Assembly (NCBI GenBank): GCA_004356335.1
Contig: SMXP01000145.1
Span: 1 to 24,016, forward strand
Source of the DNA: Alphaproteobacteria bacterium
Lineage (GTDB): Bacteria > Pseudomonadota > Alphaproteobacteria > SMXP01
Direction: 5' to 3'
Length of the DNA: 24,016 nucleotides
The notes below the pieces were generated by a model, which was not told where the DNA came from, searched no databases, and worked only from the letters and a program-made list of their open reading frames with translations. The translations under genes and the position numbers were made by a program. Positions 22,589 through 24,016 of this stretch are shown piece after piece. Position 1 is the stretch's first letter, and the number at the start of each line of letters is the position of its first letter.

Positions 22589-24016
22589 TATTGTCCCAGT
22601 CTTTCCAGCAGTGCTGGGATATGGACCTGGTCCGCTTTGTAATTTCCGGTCAATGTGTACATGACCAAATTGACGCCGAAGCGGAACGCCAATTCCCGTT
22701 GGCGCCGGCCGCCCGGCACGACCGCGGCCAGAGGTCGACCAAAACTGTCTTCGGCCCAAGCCGCCGCATAATCATTGCTGCCGATGATAATGGCGGAGAC
22801 CCCGTCATTGCTGCCGCCGGTGCCGTCATCTCCCGGTCCCATCGATCGCGCTTCGACCCAGACCCGGCCACCTGTCCAGCGGCCGGGAAATGCTTGGAGC
22901 AAATAAAATGCTTTGGTCAGCACGTGGTCTTGGGGAACCGGTTCAAGGGGTGGAATGTCGAGCGAGGCCAGAAGACGTTGCAGGCTCGCATTGCCCATTT
23001 GGCTGCCCGGTAGCCCCAGAATCGTCGACTGGTGATCTTGGGTGTCGAATAAAATGGTGCCGCCGTTTTTCATAAAGGCGTCTACTTTGGCTAGAGCCCG
23101 GGCGGACGGCGCTGGTTGGCCTTCGACCACCGGCCAATAAAGAAAAGGAAAGAAGGCCAGTTCATCTCGTTCTATATCGACGCCCATGGGGGCGGCCGGT
23201 TCCATCGCCGTGCGTTCGCTTAGGACGCGGCTTAAACCGGCAAGACCGGCTTGGCTCATGGCATCCACGTCTTTGACACCGGTTACCACATAAGCCAGCG
23301 GTGTTTTCAATGTAGCTTGAAGAGCAAAGGCGTCATCGGATTCCTGGGCGATGGCTTGTGCCGTCAGCCAGGTCATCAGTGTGATGGTTGCGATGATCAT
23401 CGCAGAGGCATGTCGAAGCCGCCGGCGATCTGCGCGCAACGAGGGAGGCATGAGCCGGCCGGCCAGTGCTGCGGCGCACAGACCGTCTATGAGAATCAAT
23501 AACAAAGCCGCCGCCAGGAGTGCCGGTTTAAGGGAGCGTGCCGGCGTCGCGACAAATTCACCCAACACGGCGTCGTCGGGCCAATTGGCGATTGCGGTCA
23601 AGGTAAATTCTTCGCTGATCGAATTGAGCGCAAAAGTTATTTGATCGTTGCCATAAAGGCCGGGCGGATGACGCGGTTCGACAACGATCGTTTCCAGATC
23701 GGCCGACATAATCGGCGCCGCCGTTGGCGGCGGTGTCGACAAAATTCCGAACCCGTCCAAGCTGCGCAACGGCCGCAAGTTTGCCAAGGACACGGCGCTA
23801 CGTGTCGTGCCGGCATCGCCCGATGTGAGTGTCGGCGATAGGCCGGCCGCCAGAGCCGTGATCCGTTTCAACATCTCGACATAAAGACCGGAAATGGGCA
23901 GGGTCGACCATTCCGGACCGGCCGTGACATGAAACAAAACGATGTTGCCTTTGCCGCGCGCCGCCGCCGTGACGAGAGGCGTGCCGTCGGAAAGTCGCGC
24001 CCATGTCCGTTGCGAT
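22588..24016 (-). CDS. DUF4159 domain protein (BatA/amidotransferase-like), C-terminal part
   Basis: Partial: the gene continues past the right edge, and 475 codons plus the stop are visible. The first visible stretch, WARLSDGTPLVTAAARGKG and LFHVTAGPEWSTLP, is the end of the amidotransferase-like region of these ~900-residue proteins. Transmembrane spans follow at about visible residues 170-190 (SLKPALLAAALLLILIDGL) and 208-225. The DUF4159 domain (about 240-476) reads TLKTPLAYVVTGVKDVD, ERDELAFFPFLYWPVVEG, then MKNGGTILFDTQDHQ and a C-terminal RFGVNLVMYTLTGNYKADQ. In alphaproteobacteria the upstream neighbours are usually a DUF58 protein and a MoxR ATPase, which would lie outside the window. 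Function unknown. Confidence 0.8.
   Translation of the reverse strand, partial: SQRTWARLSDGTPLVTAAARGKGNIVLFHVTAGPEWSTLPISGLYVEMLKRITALAAGLSPTLTSGDAGTTRSAVSLANLRPLRSLDGFGILSTPPPTAAPIMSADLETIVVEPRHPPGLYGNDQITFALNSISEEFTLTAIANWPDDAVLGEFVATPARSLKPALLAAALLLILIDGLCAAALAGRLMPPSLRADRRRLRHASAMIIATITLMTWLTAQAIAQESDDAFALQATLKTPLAYVVTGVKDVDAMSQAGLAGLSRVLSERTAMEPAAPMGVDIERDELAFFPFLYWPVVEGQPAPSARALAKVDAFMKNGGTILFDTQDHQSTILGLPGSQMGNASLQRLLASLDIPPLEPVPQDHVLTKAFYLLQAFPGRWTGGRVWVEARSMGPGDDGTGGSNDGVSAIIIGSNDYAAAWAEDSFGRPLAAVVPGGRRQRELAFRFGVNLVMYTLTGNYKADQVHIPALLERLGQ

Overview
The window is a 24 kb piece of an alphaproteobacterial chromosome. The evidence is the gene order rplY-pth-ychF, a petABC cytochrome bc1 operon next to mtnP-apt, and a family of ~100 bp two-hairpin intergenic repeats of the kind seen in Rhizobiales and relatives. 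I cannot place it below class. No tRNA, rRNA, CRISPR array, insertion sequence with a transposase, or prophage was seen.

Layout. 1-3532: fatty-acid beta-oxidation pair (thiolase, then FadB/FadJ-type multifunctional enzyme), + strand. 3635-6109: alpha/beta hydrolase (+), converging with a double-hotdog acyl-CoA thioesterase and its probable TetR regulator (-). 6216-8411: three - strand envelope genes: an unrecognised secreted protein, an unrecognised lipoprotein, and a membrane-anchored GH24 lysozyme-like protein whose three catalytic residues all appear replaced. 8582-10777: dienoyl-CoA isomerase (ECH1 type) and an OprB-like porin (+). 10876-13449: ychF, pth, rplY (transcribed rplY to ychF). 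13577-14047: trmL (-), divergent from petABC (14269-16932, +), which ends at an intrinsic terminator. 17225-18677: mtnP and apt, two successive steps of methylthioadenosine/adenine salvage. 18689-19606: MFE-2-like SDR (-). 19923-20432: GNAT acetyltransferase (+). 20459-24016: membrane VWA/glutamine-amidotransferase-like protein and the C-terminal part of a DUF4159 protein (-), overlapping by one base.

How the genes work together. Several genes serve acyl-CoA metabolism (thiolase, FadB/J, thioesterase, dienoyl-CoA isomerase, SDR), suggesting a lipid-using lifestyle. The rest is mostly housekeeping: respiration, translation quality control and purine salvage.

Main discovery. Three intact repeat copies (1216-1320, 10775-10878, 17088-17191) are each bounded by a TA dinucleotide on both sides, start with G and end with C. 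Removing the element plus one TA restores a tight fadA-fadB operon junction (stop, Shine-Dalgarno and ATG within about 16 bases). It also restores a CTAG shared by the stops of the convergent porin and ychF genes. Insertion into the TA of a stop codon rebuilds a TAG stop in either orientation, so these MITE-like elements can enter gene ends without changing the protein. Five genes here end in a TAG that belongs to an element or fragment, and one gene appears to take its ribosome binding site from an element.
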